From NCBI RefSeq assembly GCF_027587175.1, contig NZ_JAPCID010000028.1:1-64000 (forward strand): a stretch of 64,000 bases of DNA, read 5' to 3'. The notes beneath the pieces are model-generated. The model made no database searches, was not told the DNA's origin, and saw nothing but the letters and a program-made list of their open reading frames with translations. Below are positions 1-8,705 of this stretch, piece after piece. Origin of the DNA: Solirubrobacter deserti. GTDB lineage: Bacteria; Actinomycetota; Thermoleophilia; Solirubrobacterales; Solirubrobacteraceae. Numbering within the stretch: the first letter of the stretch is position 1; the number at the start of each line of letters is the position of its first letter. Position numbers and translations under genes: made by a program.

Positions 1-408
1 GCGGCGCTGCGCGGCCTGGCGCTGCTCGGCGCGCTCGTCGCCCTCGCGGCGGTCGCGCTCGCCGTCGCCGCGACCGCGCACGACCGCGGCGGCGAGCAGG
101 CCGAGCTCGAGGCCATCGGCGTCGCCCCGCGCACCCTGCGCGTGCAGATGATCGCGGGCGCCACCGCGACCGCCCTGGCCGGCCTGGCCGCGGGCCTGCT
201 CGGCGGCGCCGCGCTGACCGGGTTGTTCCCGGACTTGGTCGCGCTCGGCGCCGACGGACGAGTTCCGCTGCCGGAGTTGCTGCCGGCGTTCCCGTGGGCG
301 CCGGCCGTGTTGGCCGTGGGCGCCGCCGCCGCGACGGCGTGCCTCGCCGCGGCCGGACAGGCCCGGCGCGCGTTCCGCGGGGACTCGGTCGGGAGGCTCC
401 GCGCATGA
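1..408 (+). CDS. FtsX-like ABC permease, C-terminal part (truncated by window edge)
   Basis: The frame is open from base 1 and stops at 406-408, so only about the last 135 residues are present. They hold a hydrophobic helix at the start, then the cytoplasmic segment 'EAIGVAPRTLRVQMIAG', a second helix rich in Ala/Gly/Leu, a short polar loop, a last helix and a basic tail. The 'E..AIGV....L' segment before the second-last helix is typical of the FtsX/MacB/LolC permease domain. The next gene encodes a double ATPase of the matching MacB/LolD type, so the two probably form one export or lipoprotein-type transporter. The substrate cannot be told. Confidence 0.75.
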   Translation, partial: AALRGLALLGALVALAAVALAVAATAHDRGGEQAELEAIGVAPRTLRVQMIAGATATALAGLAAGLLGGAALTGLFPDLVALGADGRVPLPELLPAFPWAPAVLAVGAAAATACLAAAGQARRAFRGDSVGRLRA

Positions 409-486
409 GCCGCCGGGGGTGTGCCGATAAACGTGCGCTCCGCGAACGTGGGCGGGCATGCCCCCGCCCGTGTGGGAGCCGTAGGC

Positions 487-2001
487 ATGGTTGACGCGCG
501 CAAGGTGTTCGTCGTCCACGAGACGGCATCGGGGAACGTCGTATCGCTGCAGGGCGCTTCACTGCAGGTCGACGCGGGCGAGCTGGTGGCGGTGATGGGC
601 CCGAGCGGGTCGGGCAAATCCACGCTGCTGAACTGCCTCGCCGGCCTGCAACCCATCACGGCGGGAACGCTGCGCGTCGGCGGGCCGGTGGCGACCGTCG
701 CGCAGGACGCGGCGAAGGCGCTCGGGGACGATCAGGCGATCGGCACGAGGATCGCGCTCCGGGCCCGGCTCGCCGGCACTCGCCGACACGCGGCCCGTGC
801 GCGAGCGGCGGAGCTACTCGCCCGCGTCGGCCTCGAAGGCCGCGAGCACGCCCGCCGCGCGCAGCTCTCCGGCGGCGAGCAGCAGCGCGCCGCGCTGTGC
901 GTCGCGATCGCCGCCCGGCCGAAGCTCCTGCTCGTGGACGAGGTGACCGGCCAGCTCGACGCCGCCACCGGACGCGGCATCCTCGCGCTCCTGAAGGAGC
1001 TCGCCCACGACGAGCAGGCGGCGGTCCTGCTCGCGACCCATGACCCGCGCGCGACGGAGGTCGCCGACCGCACCGTGACGATCCGCGACGGCCGCGTGAC
1101 AGGCGAGTACCAGGGCGGCACACAGCGGCGGTACGTGTTCGTCGACGACGGCGGCCTGCTGCGCCTGGACCCCGACGACCTCAAGGCCGCCGGGATCGCC
1201 GAGCACGCCGAGGTCAGCCTCGCTCCGGGCGCGGTGATCCTGCGCGGCACCGGGAACCATCGCCTCCACGCCGTCGAGCCGCCCGAGCGCGCCCAGGGCG
1301 GCGACACCCTCGTCCGCCTCGAGCACGTCCGTCGCCGCTTCGTCACCAAGGCCGAGACGATCGACGCCGTCGCGGGCGTGCACCTCGCGTTCAAGCGCGG
1401 CGCCTTCCACGCGCTCGTCGGCCCGTCCGGCTGCGGCAAGACGAGCCTGCTGCACCTGATCGCCGGCCTCGACCGGCCGGATCACGGCCGCGTCACGCTC
1501 GGCGACCTGGACCTGACCACGCAGACCCGCGAACAGCTCGCCACCATCCGGCGCGACCTGGTCGCGGTCGTGCCGCAGGTGAGCGCGCTCGTGGCGGGCC
1601 TGTCCGTGCTCGACAACGTCGCGCTCGGGTTGCGCGCTCGCGGCGTCCGCGACGCCAAGCCGCAGGCGCTGGCCGCGCTCACCCGGCTCGGCCTGCAAGA
1701 TCTCGCCCAGCGGCCGGCCGCCGGGCTCTCCGGCGGCGAGCGCCAACGCGTCGCGCTCGCCCGCGCGCTCGCCACCCGCGCGCCGCTGATCGTCGCCGAC
1801 GAGCCGACGGCCAACCTCGACGAGGCCAACGCCATCAAGGTCGCGGAGCTGCTCGCCGACACGGCCGCGCAGGGCGCGTGCGTCGTCTGCGCCACGCACG
1901 ACGCCTCCGTGACCGCCCGCGCCACGACCGTGATCGCGATGCGCGACGGCAAAGTGGCCCCCGGAGCGGGCGGGGCGCAGGCGCCGCCGGCCATCGCGTG
2001 A
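487..2001 (+). CDS. Fused tandem ABC transporter ATPase (MacB/LolD type, two nucleotide-binding domains)
   Basis: A 504-residue protein with two complete ATP-binding cassettes. Domain 1 has Walker A GPSGSGKST at about 38-46, signature LSGGEQQR near 127 and Walker B LLLVDE near 148. Domain 2 has Walker A GPSGCGKTS near 312, signature LSGGERQR near 413 and Walker B LIVADEPT near 434. A linker of about 80 residues joins them. The second domain is closest to the FtsX-partner subgroup (LolD/MacB/FtsE). It should energise the upstream FtsX-like permease. The reading frame is open from 409 and a GTG at 421 is possible, but ATG 487 is preferred because GGGAG lies 8 bases ahead of it and the ABC fold starts there. 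Domain 1 has Val instead of Pro in its D-loop region (VDEVT). Confidence 0.85.
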   Translation: MVDARKVFVVHETASGNVVSLQGASLQVDAGELVAVMGPSGSGKSTLLNCLAGLQPITAGTLRVGGPVATVAQDAAKALGDDQAIGTRIALRARLAGTRRHAARARAAELLARVGLEGREHARRAQLSGGEQQRAALCVAIAARPKLLLVDEVTGQLDAATGRGILALLKELAHDEQAAVLLATHDPRATEVADRTVTIRDGRVTGEYQGGTQRRYVFVDDGGLLRLDPDDLKAAGIAEHAEVSLAPGAVILRGTGNHRLHAVEPPERAQGGDTLVRLEHVRRRFVTKAETIDAVAGVHLAFKRGAFHALVGPSGCGKTSLLHLIAGLDRPDHGRVTLGDLDLTTQTREQLATIRRDLVAVVPQVSALVAGLSVLDNVALGLRARGVRDAKPQALAALTRLGLQDLAQRPAAGLSGGERQRVALARALATRAPLIVADEPTANLDEANAIKVAELLADTAAQGACVVCATHDASVTARATTVIAMRDGKVAPGAGGAQAPPAIA

Positions 2002-2047
2002 ATGCCGGCGAGCGCCATCACGCCGGGTCACTTCCGCGACTCGGCTC

Positions 2048-2073
2048 GTTTCCGGCCCAATGGCGGTGGGCAC
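2048..2073 (+). promoter_or_regulatory. Possible SigB/SigF-type promoter
   Basis: GTTT at 2048-2051 and GGGCAC at 2068-2073 are separated by 16 bases, close to the GTTTAA-N12-14-GGGTAT pattern of SigB-family promoters. It lies 9 bases before the ATG of the RsbW-like gene, a location that fits SigB-type autoregulation. The -10 half differs from the consensus at one or two bases, so this is tentative. Confidence 0.3.
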
Positions 2074-2082
2074 GCCAGTTGC

Positions 2083-2463
2083 ATGGAGGCCCACGTGCTC
2101 GACCTGACGCTCCCGCCGGAGCCCACCTCGGTGGCTCAAGCGCGGACCACGCTGTGCGAGGCGATGGCCCAGGACCTCCGGGACACCGAGGTCGAGACCG
2201 TCAAGCTGCTGATCTCCGAGCTGGTCACGAACGCCGTCCGCCACGGGGACGGCCGCGAGCCGGTCGAGGTCCACGCGCACTGGAACGCGGAGGTCCGCGT
2301 CGAGGTGTCCGACCGCGGCCGCGGGTTCGCCCCGGACCCGCGCATTCGCCCGTTCGACGACCCCGGCGGCTACGGCCTCTTCCTCGTCGGCGCGCTCGCG
2401 GACCGCTGGGGTGTGGAGACCGACGAGGGCACCACCGTGTGGTTCGTGTTGCAGCATCACTGA
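2083..2463 (+). CDS. RsbW-like anti-sigma / serine kinase ATPase (HATPase_c_2)
   Basis: A 126-residue single-domain protein of the GHKL superfamily. The N-box ELVTNAVRHG binds Mg-ATP, VSDRGRGF is the G1 box and GGYGLFLV the G2 box. There is no histidine-phosphotransfer domain, so it is of the RsbW/SpoIIAB-like class that binds a sigma factor or phosphorylates a STAS antagonist. The gene for a STAS protein follows directly, the usual partner arrangement. The frame is also open to an ATG at 2002, right behind the ABC gene stop, but residues from there to 2082 do not resemble the family. ATG 2083 gives the normal N-terminus (MEAHVLDLTLPPEP). No sigma factor gene is in the window. Confidence 0.8.
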   Translation: MEAHVLDLTLPPEPTSVAQARTTLCEAMAQDLRDTEVETVKLLISELVTNAVRHGDGREPVEVHAHWNAEVRVEVSDRGRGFAPDPRIRPFDDPGGYGLFLVGALADRWGVETDEGTTVWFVLQHH

Positions 2464-2541
2464 CGCGGCCGGTGCGGTAGCGTCCGGTCCACGAGCCCGA
2501 ACCGCGGCCCATCGAGCTGGAAGGTCACGGAGGTCGCCGAC

Positions 2542-2820
2542 CTGCGCGGTGACCGCACGCTCGTCGTCTATGGCGAGCTGGACATCGCCACGGCGCCCGA
2601 GCTAGTCGAGCTGCTGGAGCGCCTGCGCCGCCACGGCCACGCCGTCACGGTGGACCTGGCCGAGGTCACGTTCATGGACTCGACGGGCCTCACGACCCTG
2701 ATGGACGCCCACCTGCTCGCCCAGCGCAACGGCTGGACGTTCACGGTCACGCGCCCGTCGCCCGCGGTCAAGCGCGTGTTCGAGCTCGCCGGCGTCTACG
2801 GCGTCCTCGACGAGGGGTAG
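2542..2820 (+). CDS. STAS-domain anti-sigma factor antagonist, apparent CTG start
   Basis: A clear STAS domain: GELDIATAPEL in strand/helix 1, VTVDLAEVTFMDSTGL with the phosphorylatable Ser in DSTGL, then the final helix AVKRVFELAGV. It should be the antagonist partner of the RsbW-like ATPase upstream and is in the same reading frame, behind that gene's TGA at 2461. Between 2464 and 2649 the frame has no ATG, GTG or TTG. CTG 2542 has GGAGG at 2529-2533 with 8-base spacing and would give a 92-residue protein with the whole domain. The frame is open further upstream, and the residues just before (KVTEVAD) look like normal STAS N-terminal sequence. A lost start or a frame error near 2515-2525 is the alternative. 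Its stop codon TAG overlaps the promoter of the next gene. Confidence 0.7.
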   Translation: MRGDRTLVVYGELDIATAPELVELLERLRRHGHAVTVDLAEVTFMDSTGLTTLMDAHLLAQRNGWTFTVTRPSPAVKRVFELAGVYGVLDEG

Positions 2821-2823
2821 GCT
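2818..2823 (+). promoter_or_regulatory. -10 element TAGGCT of a leaderless promoter (histidine kinase)
   Basis: TAGGCT ends 8 bases before the GTG at 2832, so transcription should start at or next to the start codon. The first three bases are also the stop codon of the STAS gene. The same element at 6-8 bases from the start recurs before many genes in this window. No good -35 box is visible. Confidence 0.5.
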
Positions 2824-2831
2824 CGACGGCG

Positions 2832-3962
2832 GTGGAGAGCCACACCGTCCCCCAGCAACCGACGGTCAGCATCGACGCGCTCGAGACGTTCGTCGAGCTG
2901 CTGGCGCGCGTCGACGCCGACCCCGCGACCGACGACTTCTACAGCCGCCTGTGCGAGGCCACGTGCCGGCTGGCGGACATGGATCGCGCCGTCATCTTCC
3001 GCTACGACGGCGCGCGCCGCCGCGTGCGGGCGGCCGGCGCGTACGGCATCGACCTCGAGGTGTTCGCCGACGCGCAGGTGACGGTGGAGACGGTCCGCGT
3101 CGCGCGTGACTCGCTCGTCGAGGACCGCGTGATCGAGATCACGGGCGCGGTGGCCGAGGACGTGCCGGAGGAGTACCGCCCGCTGATCACCGCGACCAAC
3201 ACGCTCGTGTGCACGCCGATGGCGGCCGCGGGCCGCTGGCTGGGCGTGATCCTGTCCGACCGCAAGCCCGACCGCCCGCCGCTCTCGGACTCCGAGCGCT
3301 ACGTGCTGTGGACGCTCGGCAAGACCGCCGCGCTCGCCGCCTACGCCCGCCAGGCCACCAACAAGCAGGCGCAGGCGCGCCAACTGCAGGAACGCATGGA
3401 CCTCGCGCGCGAGGTGCACGAGTCGGTGATCCAGCGCCTGTTCGGCATCCAGCTCGTGTTCTCCAGCCAGTCCGAGCTCAGCCCCGCCGCCCGTCAGCGG
3501 ATCGCGGCCGAGCTCCAGGCCGCGCTGTTCGACCTGCGGCGAGCCCTGCAGCGGCCGCTCGCCCGCCAGGCGCCGGAAACGAACACCACGCTGCTGGAGG
3601 AGGTCCAGCGCCTGCGCTCCGAGCACCGCGACCTGCAGCTCGTGCTCACGCCCGGCAGCGAGGCCACGCAGATCCCGGCCCGCTACGAGCCGCTGGCGCA
3701 GTCCGTGCTCGCGGAGGCCGTCCGCAACGCGCACAAGCACGCGGACCCGAGCAAGGTCGAGGTGACGCTGAGCATCAGCGAGGACGACAACCTGATGCTG
3801 GACGTGGTCAACGACGGCGTCCGCGGCCGGGCGCGCCAGAGCGGCATGGGGCTCAAGCTGGCCGCGCTCGAGGCGCTGCAGTTCGGCGGGATCGTGGAGT
3901 TCGGGGAGCGTGATCCCGGGCGCTGGCGGGTGCGATTGACGGTGCCGCTTGACCGGACCTGA
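2832..3962 (+). CDS. GAF-domain sensor histidine kinase
   Basis: A 376-residue soluble kinase without membrane segments. A GAF domain covers about residues 15-170. The dimerisation/phosphoacceptor helix holds LAREVHESVIQRL with His196, of the HisKA_3/NarX-like class. The catalytic domain has N-box EAVRNAHKHA near 294 and G-box GMGLKLA near 338. It should autophosphorylate in response to a ligand or redox signal in the cytoplasm and pass the phosphate to the response regulator that overlaps its 3' end by 14 bases. GTG 2832 is chosen because the TAGGCT element at 2818-2823 places the transcript start there; no ribosome binding site is visible, as expected for a leaderless mRNA. Confidence 0.85.
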   Translation: MESHTVPQQPTVSIDALETFVELLARVDADPATDDFYSRLCEATCRLADMDRAVIFRYDGARRRVRAAGAYGIDLEVFADAQVTVETVRVARDSLVEDRVIEITGAVAEDVPEEYRPLITATNTLVCTPMAAAGRWLGVILSDRKPDRPPLSDSERYVLWTLGKTAALAAYARQATNKQAQARQLQERMDLAREVHESVIQRLFGIQLVFSSQSELSPAARQRIAAELQAALFDLRRALQRPLARQAPETNTTLLEEVQRLRSEHRDLQLVLTPGSEATQIPARYEPLAQSVLAEAVRNAHKHADPSKVEVTLSISEDDNLMLDVVNDGVRGRARQSGMGLKLAALEALQFGGIVEFGERDPGRWRVRLTVPLDRT

Positions 3963-4593
3963 CCTGAGCCCGAGCCGGATCGCCGCCGGCACGAGCGACC
4001 GCAAGCTGCGCGTGCTGGTCGTCGACGACCACGAGGTCGTGCACTGGGGCCTGCGGCTGATGCTCGGTGAGCAGCCGTGGGTGGAGCGCTGCCTGTCCGC
4101 GCGCAACACGCAGGAGGCGCTCGCGCTCGCCCGCCGCTATGACCCGCACGTCGCGCTCGTGGACCTGTTCGTCGGGCAGGAGTCGGGCGCGGAGATCTGC
4201 GCGCAGCTGATCGCGCTCAGCCCCCGCATCAACGTCCTGCTGATCTCGGGTGCCGGCCGCATCTCCCCGAACGCGGCACGGGCCGCGGGCGCGTCCGGGT
4301 TCATCTCCAAGGACTGGCCCGCCGCCGACATCGCGGGCGCCGTGCGCATGGTCGGCCTCGGCATGACCGTGTTCAAGCCGCACGAGGCGCCCGCCGGCCC
4401 ACCGCTCTCCGAACGCGAGCGCGAGGTTCTGGAGGCGATCGCGGGCGGCGCGACCAACCGCGAGATCGCGGGCGAGCTGTTCCTCTCGCCGCACACCGTC
4501 AAGGAGCACACGTCGTCGCTCTATCGCAAGCTGGGTGTGAGAAACCGCGCCGAGGCGGTGCAGAAGGCGCAGCGGCTCGGCCTCATCTCGTGA
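3949..4593 (+). CDS. NarL/FixJ-family two-component response regulator
   Basis: A 214-residue protein with an N-terminal receiver domain (LRVLVVDDHEVVHWGL; phosphoacceptor Asp72 in VALVDLF; the conserved Lys in GFISKDW) and a C-terminal LuxR-type helix-turn-helix (LSEREREVLEAIAGGATNREIA...LFLSPHTVKEHTSSLYRKLGV). It overlaps the histidine kinase gene by 14 bases and is its obvious partner. The TTG at 3949 is the first start in the frame; the ribosome may also initiate later, since the first 20 residues are not part of the receiver fold. Confidence 0.9.
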   Translation: MTGPDLSPSRIAAGTSDRKLRVLVVDDHEVVHWGLRLMLGEQPWVERCLSARNTQEALALARRYDPHVALVDLFVGQESGAEICAQLIALSPRINVLLISGAGRISPNAARAAGASGFISKDWPAADIAGAVRMVGLGMTVFKPHEAPAGPPLSEREREVLEAIAGGATNREIAGELFLSPHTVKEHTSSLYRKLGVRNRAEAVQKAQRLGLIS

Positions 4594-4610
4594 GCGAGTG
4601 GGTGGGCGCC

Positions 4611-4628
4611 ACCCCCTAAGCGGGGGGT
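4611..4628 (+). terminator. Hairpin between regulator and fab operon
   Basis: ACCCCC and GGGGGT form a perfect 6-bp stem around TAAGCG. There is no T-tract behind it, so it may be a weak terminator or an operator rather than a full intrinsic terminator. Confidence 0.35.
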
Positions 4629-4680
4629 AGGCGGGCGGCGAGGGTGTGAGGCGGCGCACACCTGCGTGAAGGTGCAGAGT

Positions 4681-5706
4681 GTGAGCAACGCCACCCTTCC
4701 CCCTGAGCTGCATCAGATCGCGCGCGACGCCGCGCGCACCGGGCGGCGACCCGCACCCCCGCGGACCGCGACGATCCTCGGGCTCGGCCACTACCTGCCC
4801 AGCGAGGTCGTACCCAACGCCGAGATCGCGGAGCGCATCGGCGTCGACGACCACTGGATCGTCAAGCGCACCGGCATCAAGGCCCGCCGCCGCGCCGCGG
4901 CCAACGAGGGCACGACCGACATGGCCGTCAAGGCCGCGCGCCGTGCCCTGCAGGACGCGGGCGTGCAGGCCAAGGACCTCGACTACGTGATCGTCGCCAC
5001 CATGAGCGCGGACGAGATCACCCCGAACGCCGCGCCGCTCGTCGCCCACGCGCTCGGCGCCGGGCGTGCCGCCGCCTTCGACATCGGCGCCGCCTGCACG
5101 GGCTTCCTCGCCGGCCTCTCCCAGAGCGCCGCGCTGATCGAGGTCGGCCGCGCGGAGCGCATCCTGCTGGTCGGCGCGGAGAAGCTCACCCGCATCACCG
5201 ACTTCGACGACAAGAAGACCGGCATGCTGTTCGGCGACGGCGCGGGCGCCGTGGTGCTCGGCCCCAACGAGGGCGAGGGCGGCATCGGCCCGATCGACCT
5301 GCAGGCCGACGGCGGCCTGGGCGACACGATCATGGCCACGCCCGAGGACCCGTACATCCGCATGGACGGGATCTCGACGTTCAAGATCGCGGTCAAGAAC
5401 CTGTCCGAGTCGACGGTCTACGCGGTCGCCGCTGCGGGTCTCGAGCTCGACGACATCGACCTGTTCGTCTACCACCAGGCCAACAGCCGGATCCTGAAGG
5501 CCGTCGGCGAGCGCCTCGAGCTGGACGCGTCGAAGGTCGCGGACTACATCGCCCAGCTCGGCAACACGTCCGCCGCGTCGATCCCGCTCACGCTGAGCCT
5601 CTCCCGCGAGGACGGGCGGCTGCGCCCCGGGCAGAAGATCCTGATCGGCGCGATCGGCGCGGGCTTCACGTGGGGCGCCGGCGTGATGGAGTGGACCGCG
5701 TCGTGA
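4681..5706 (+). CDS. fabH: 3-oxoacyl-ACP synthase III (KAS III)
   Basis: Initiates type II fatty acid synthesis by condensing an acyl-CoA primer with malonyl-ACP. About 341 residues with the FabH triad: Cys139 in DIGAACTGFL, His265 in VYHQANSRI and Asn295 in LGNTSAASIP. The N-terminus has about 25 residues before the usual ATILGLGHYLPSEVV start of the fold, somewhat longer than in E. coli. GTG 4681 has GAAGG 8 bases ahead; GTG 4666 is an alternative. It heads a tightly packed fab operon and overlaps fabG by four bases (GTGA). Confidence 0.92.
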   Translation: MSNATLPPELHQIARDAARTGRRPAPPRTATILGLGHYLPSEVVPNAEIAERIGVDDHWIVKRTGIKARRRAAANEGTTDMAVKAARRALQDAGVQAKDLDYVIVATMSADEITPNAAPLVAHALGAGRAAAFDIGAACTGFLAGLSQSAALIEVGRAERILLVGAEKLTRITDFDDKKTGMLFGDGAGAVVLGPNEGEGGIGPIDLQADGGLGDTIMATPEDPYIRMDGISTFKIAVKNLSESTVYAVAAAGLELDDIDLFVYHQANSRILKAVGERLELDASKVADYIAQLGNTSAASIPLTLSLSREDGRLRPGQKILIGAIGAGFTWGAGVMEWTAS

Positions 5707-6443
5707 GCGCCCGTCCCGAGAACGCCGTCGCGCTCGTCACGGGCGCGTCCAAGGGCATCGGCTCGGCGATCGCGAAGGCGCTCGCGGCCGACGGCTGGGC
5801 GGTCGCGGTCAACTACCGCTCCGACGAGGCCGGCGCCAACGCCGTGGTCGAGGCCATCGAGGCCGAAGGCGGCACGGCGAAGTCCATCCACGCCGATGTC
5901 ACCAACGGCGACGCCAAGGCGCTGCTCAAGCAGGTCGAGGAGGCGCTCGGCGGTCCCGTTCTGGCGCTCGTCAACAACGCGGGCGTCGCGCGCGACAACA
6001 TCGCGCTGCAGCTCACGGACGAGGACTGGGACGTCGTCATCGGCACCAACCTCTCGCCCGCGTTCCGGCTCACGCGCGACTCGCTGCGCTCGATGATCAA
6101 GGCCCGCTACGGCCGCGTGATCAACATCGCGTCGGTCGTCGGGCCACGCGCGAACGCCGGGCAGTCCAATTACGCGGCGGCCAAGGCGGGCCTGATCGGC
6201 ATGACCAAGACGATCGCCGCCGAGGTCGCGCGCCGGGGAGTGACCGTGAATGCGGTCGCACCTGGTTTCATCGCCACCGACATGACGGCCGAGCTGGCCA
6301 CGGACGAGATCGTCAAGGCGATCCCCGCCCGCCGGCAAGGCACGCCGGAGGAGGTCGCCGCCGCCGTGCGCTTCCTCGCCTCCGACGACGCCGGGTACGT
6401 CACCGGCACCACGCTGTATGTCGACGGCGGAATGTCCGCTTAA
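5703..6443 (+). CDS. fabG: 3-oxoacyl-ACP reductase
   Basis: NADPH-dependent reduction of 3-oxoacyl-ACP in the elongation cycle. It is a 246-residue classical short-chain dehydrogenase: cofactor motif TGASKGIG near residues 13-20, NNAG in the fourth strand, Ser in INIAS, and catalytic Tyr157-x3-Lys161 in SNYAAAKAG. GTG 5703 overlaps the fabH stop (GTGA), which indicates translational coupling. Earlier in-frame starts would lie inside fabH. Confidence 0.92.
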   Translation: MSARPENAVALVTGASKGIGSAIAKALAADGWAVAVNYRSDEAGANAVVEAIEAEGGTAKSIHADVTNGDAKALLKQVEEALGGPVLALVNNAGVARDNIALQLTDEDWDVVIGTNLSPAFRLTRDSLRSMIKARYGRVINIASVVGPRANAGQSNYAAAKAGLIGMTKTIAAEVARRGVTVNAVAPGFIATDMTAELATDEIVKAIPARRQGTPEEVAAAVRFLASDDAGYVTGTTLYVDGGMSA

Positions 6444-6463
6444 ACCCAGAAGGAGACCCACCC

Positions 6464-6712
6464 ATGGCCAACGCCATCACCGAAGAAGCCGTTCAGAAGA
6501 CCGTTTACGAGGCGCTGCCGCAGTTCGGCGTCGACGAGTCCGACATCACGCGCGAGGCGACCTTCGAGGACCTCGACGTGGACTCGCTGGATCTCGCCGA
6601 GCTCTCGCAGATCATCGAGGACGAGTACGGCGTCGCCCTCAAGGGTGACGACGTCGGCAAGATCAAGACGGTCGGCGACGCGATCGACCTGGTGGTGCAG
6701 AAGGGTTCATGA
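6464..6712 (+). CDS. acpP: Acyl carrier protein
   Basis: A small acidic 82-residue carrier with the phosphopantetheine attachment site Ser41 in DVDSLDLAEL and the usual four-helix pattern. It carries the growing acyl chain for the FAS-II enzymes encoded around it. The ATG has a strong ribosome binding site, AGAAGGAG, about 8 bases ahead, the best one in the operon, fitting the high expression needed for ACP. It overlaps fabF by four bases. Confidence 0.95.
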   Translation: MANAITEEAVQKTVYEALPQFGVDESDITREATFEDLDVDSLDLAELSQIIEDEYGVALKGDDVGKIKTVGDAIDLVVQKGS

Positions 6713-7908
6713 GCCGCGAGGTCGTCATCACCGGCGTCGGCGCCGTCACCCCGCTCGGGGTCGGCGCGCGCACGCTGCATGAGCGCTGGAGCGCCGGCGT
6801 CGTCGGCATCGCCGACGGCAAGGGCGCCGCGACGGAGTTCGAACCGACCGAGCACCTGTCCGTCAAGGAGGTCCGCCGGGCCGATCGCTTCACGCAGTTC
6901 GCGCTGGTCGCGGGCGACGAGGCGCTGGCCGAAGCGGGCTGGAGCGACGAGCTGCCCTACGAGGGCGACCGCATCGCCTCCATCCTGGGCACGGGCATCG
7001 GCGGCATCGGCACGCTCGAGCGCGGCAAGGAGCTGTTGATCGAGCACGGGCCCAAGAAGGTCCCGCCGCTCTCCGTGCCGCTGATGATGAGCAACGCCGC
7101 GGCCGCGGCGGTCTCCATGCGCTTCAAGCTGCTCGGCCCCTGCCACGGCATCGTCTCCGCGTGCTCCGGCGGCGCGGACGCCATCGGTGCCGCGAAGATG
7201 ATGATCGAGTCGGGCCACGTCGACGCCGTCGTCACCGGCGGCTCGGAGGCGGCGCTGACGCCGCTGTCCAACGCGGCGTTCAGCGCGCTCGACGCGCTCT
7301 CGCCGTCCGGCATCTCGCGCCCGTTCGACAAGGACCGTGACGGCTTCGTCATGGGCGAGGGCGGCGCGATCCTCATCCTCGAGACGCGCGAGAACGCCGA
7401 GAAGCGCGGCGCCAAGATCCTCGGCACCCTGCGCGGGTACGGCGCGTCCGCGGACGCCTACCACCTGACCGCACCGGACAAGACCGGCGGCGGCCCGTCG
7501 CGGGCGATGCAGCTCGCGATGAAGGACGCCGGCATCACGCCCGAGGACATCGTCTACGTCAACGCGCACGGCACGTCCACGTCGCTGAACGACTCCGCCG
7601 AGACCGCCGCGCTGAAGACCGCCCTGGGCGATCGCGCGTACGAGATCCCCGTGTCGTCGCTGAAGTCGTCGATCGGCCACCTGCTCGGCGCCGCCGGCGC
7701 CGTGGAGGCCGTGGCGACCCTGCTCGCGCTGCGCGACCGGATCGCCCCGCCGACGCTCGGGCTCGAGAACCCGGGCGAGGGCCTGGATCTCGACTACGTC
7801 CCCGGTTCCGCCAAGCCGCTCAACATCGACGACAAGCCCGCGATCGCGATCTCGTCGTCGTTCGGGTTCGGCGGCCACAACGCCGTCGTCGCGCTGGAGG
7901 CAGCATGA
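6709..7908 (+). CDS. fabF: 3-oxoacyl-ACP synthase II (KAS II)
   Basis: Condensing enzyme of chain elongation, 399 residues. The Cys-His-His triad is visible: Cys152 in VSACSGG, His287 in VNAHGTST and His324 in SSIGHLLGAAG; the glycine-rich end FGFGGHNA is also present. The ATG overlaps the acpP stop and its own stop overlaps fabI, both as ATGA, so the operon is translationally coupled. Confidence 0.94.
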   Translation: MSREVVITGVGAVTPLGVGARTLHERWSAGVVGIADGKGAATEFEPTEHLSVKEVRRADRFTQFALVAGDEALAEAGWSDELPYEGDRIASILGTGIGGIGTLERGKELLIEHGPKKVPPLSVPLMMSNAAAAAVSMRFKLLGPCHGIVSACSGGADAIGAAKMMIESGHVDAVVTGGSEAALTPLSNAAFSALDALSPSGISRPFDKDRDGFVMGEGGAILILETRENAEKRGAKILGTLRGYGASADAYHLTAPDKTGGGPSRAMQLAMKDAGITPEDIVYVNAHGTSTSLNDSAETAALKTALGDRAYEIPVSSLKSSIGHLLGAAGAVEAVATLLALRDRIAPPTLGLENPGEGLDLDYVPGSAKPLNIDDKPAIAISSSFGFGGHNAVVALEAA

Positions 7909-8705
7909 GCCTCAAGGGCAAGAAGCTCCTGATCACGGGCGTCATCAACCGCGAGTCGATCGCGTTCGAGGTCGCCAAGCAGGCCCAGGAGTCCGGTGCG
8001 GAGATCGTCCTCACCGGCTTCGGGCGCGCCAAGCGCATGACCGAGCGCTCGGCCAACCGGCTGGATCCGGTGCCGGACGTGCTCGAGCTCGACGTCAACA
8101 AGCCCGAGGACATCGAGGCGGTCGCCGCCGACCTCAAGGAGCGCTGGGGGCGCGTCGACGGCGTGCTGCACGCGATCGCGTTCGCCCCGGAGGACGCGCT
8201 CGGCGGCAACTTCCTCAACACGCCACCCGAGAGCGCGATCACCGCGTTCCAGACCAGCGCGTACTCGCTGAAGGCGCTGACGGTCGGGCTCTCCGAGCTG
8301 TTCCCGGAGGAGGGCGCGTCGATCGTCGGGCTCGACTTCGACGCGCAGGTCGCCTGGCCGGTCTACGACTGGATGGGCGTCGCGAAGGCGGCGCTGGAGG
8401 CCACGGCGCGGTATCTCGCCCGTGACCTCGGGCCCCGGCGCGTGCGCGTGAACCTGGTGTCCGCCGGGCCGCTGGCCACCTTGGCCGCGCGCGGGATCCC
8501 CGGGTTCAGCGATCTCGCGAGCGCCTGGGAGAAGCAGGCGCCGCTGCCGTGGGACGTCGAGGACCCGGCGCCGGTCGCGGAGACGATCAACTTCCTGCTC
8601 GGCGACGGCTCGCGGGCCATCACGGCGGAGATCATCCACGTCGACGGCGGCTTCCACGCGATGGGCACGCAGATCGTGCCGTTGCGGGAAGAGGTCGAGG
8701 CATGA
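7905..8705 (+). CDS. fabI: Enoyl-ACP reductase, FabI/InhA type
   Basis: Last reductive step of each FAS-II cycle using NAD(P)H, 266 residues. It is a divergent SDR with the FabI pattern Tyr154-x6-Lys161 in VYDWMGVAK and VGLDFD, closest in style to mycobacterial InhA. The segment HAIAFAPEDAL has Ala where InhA has Ser94 and Ala where E. coli FabI has Gly93. These are common natural residues in Gram-positive FabIs but lie at sites tied to isoniazid and triclosan binding. It overlaps both neighbours by four bases. Confidence 0.92.
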   Translation: MSLKGKKLLITGVINRESIAFEVAKQAQESGAEIVLTGFGRAKRMTERSANRLDPVPDVLELDVNKPEDIEAVAADLKERWGRVDGVLHAIAFAPEDALGGNFLNTPPESAITAFQTSAYSLKALTVGLSELFPEEGASIVGLDFDAQVAWPVYDWMGVAKAALEATARYLARDLGPRRVRVNLVSAGPLATLAARGIPGFSDLASAWEKQAPLPWDVEDPAPVAETINFLLGDGSRAITAEIIHVDGGFHAMGTQIVPLREEVEA

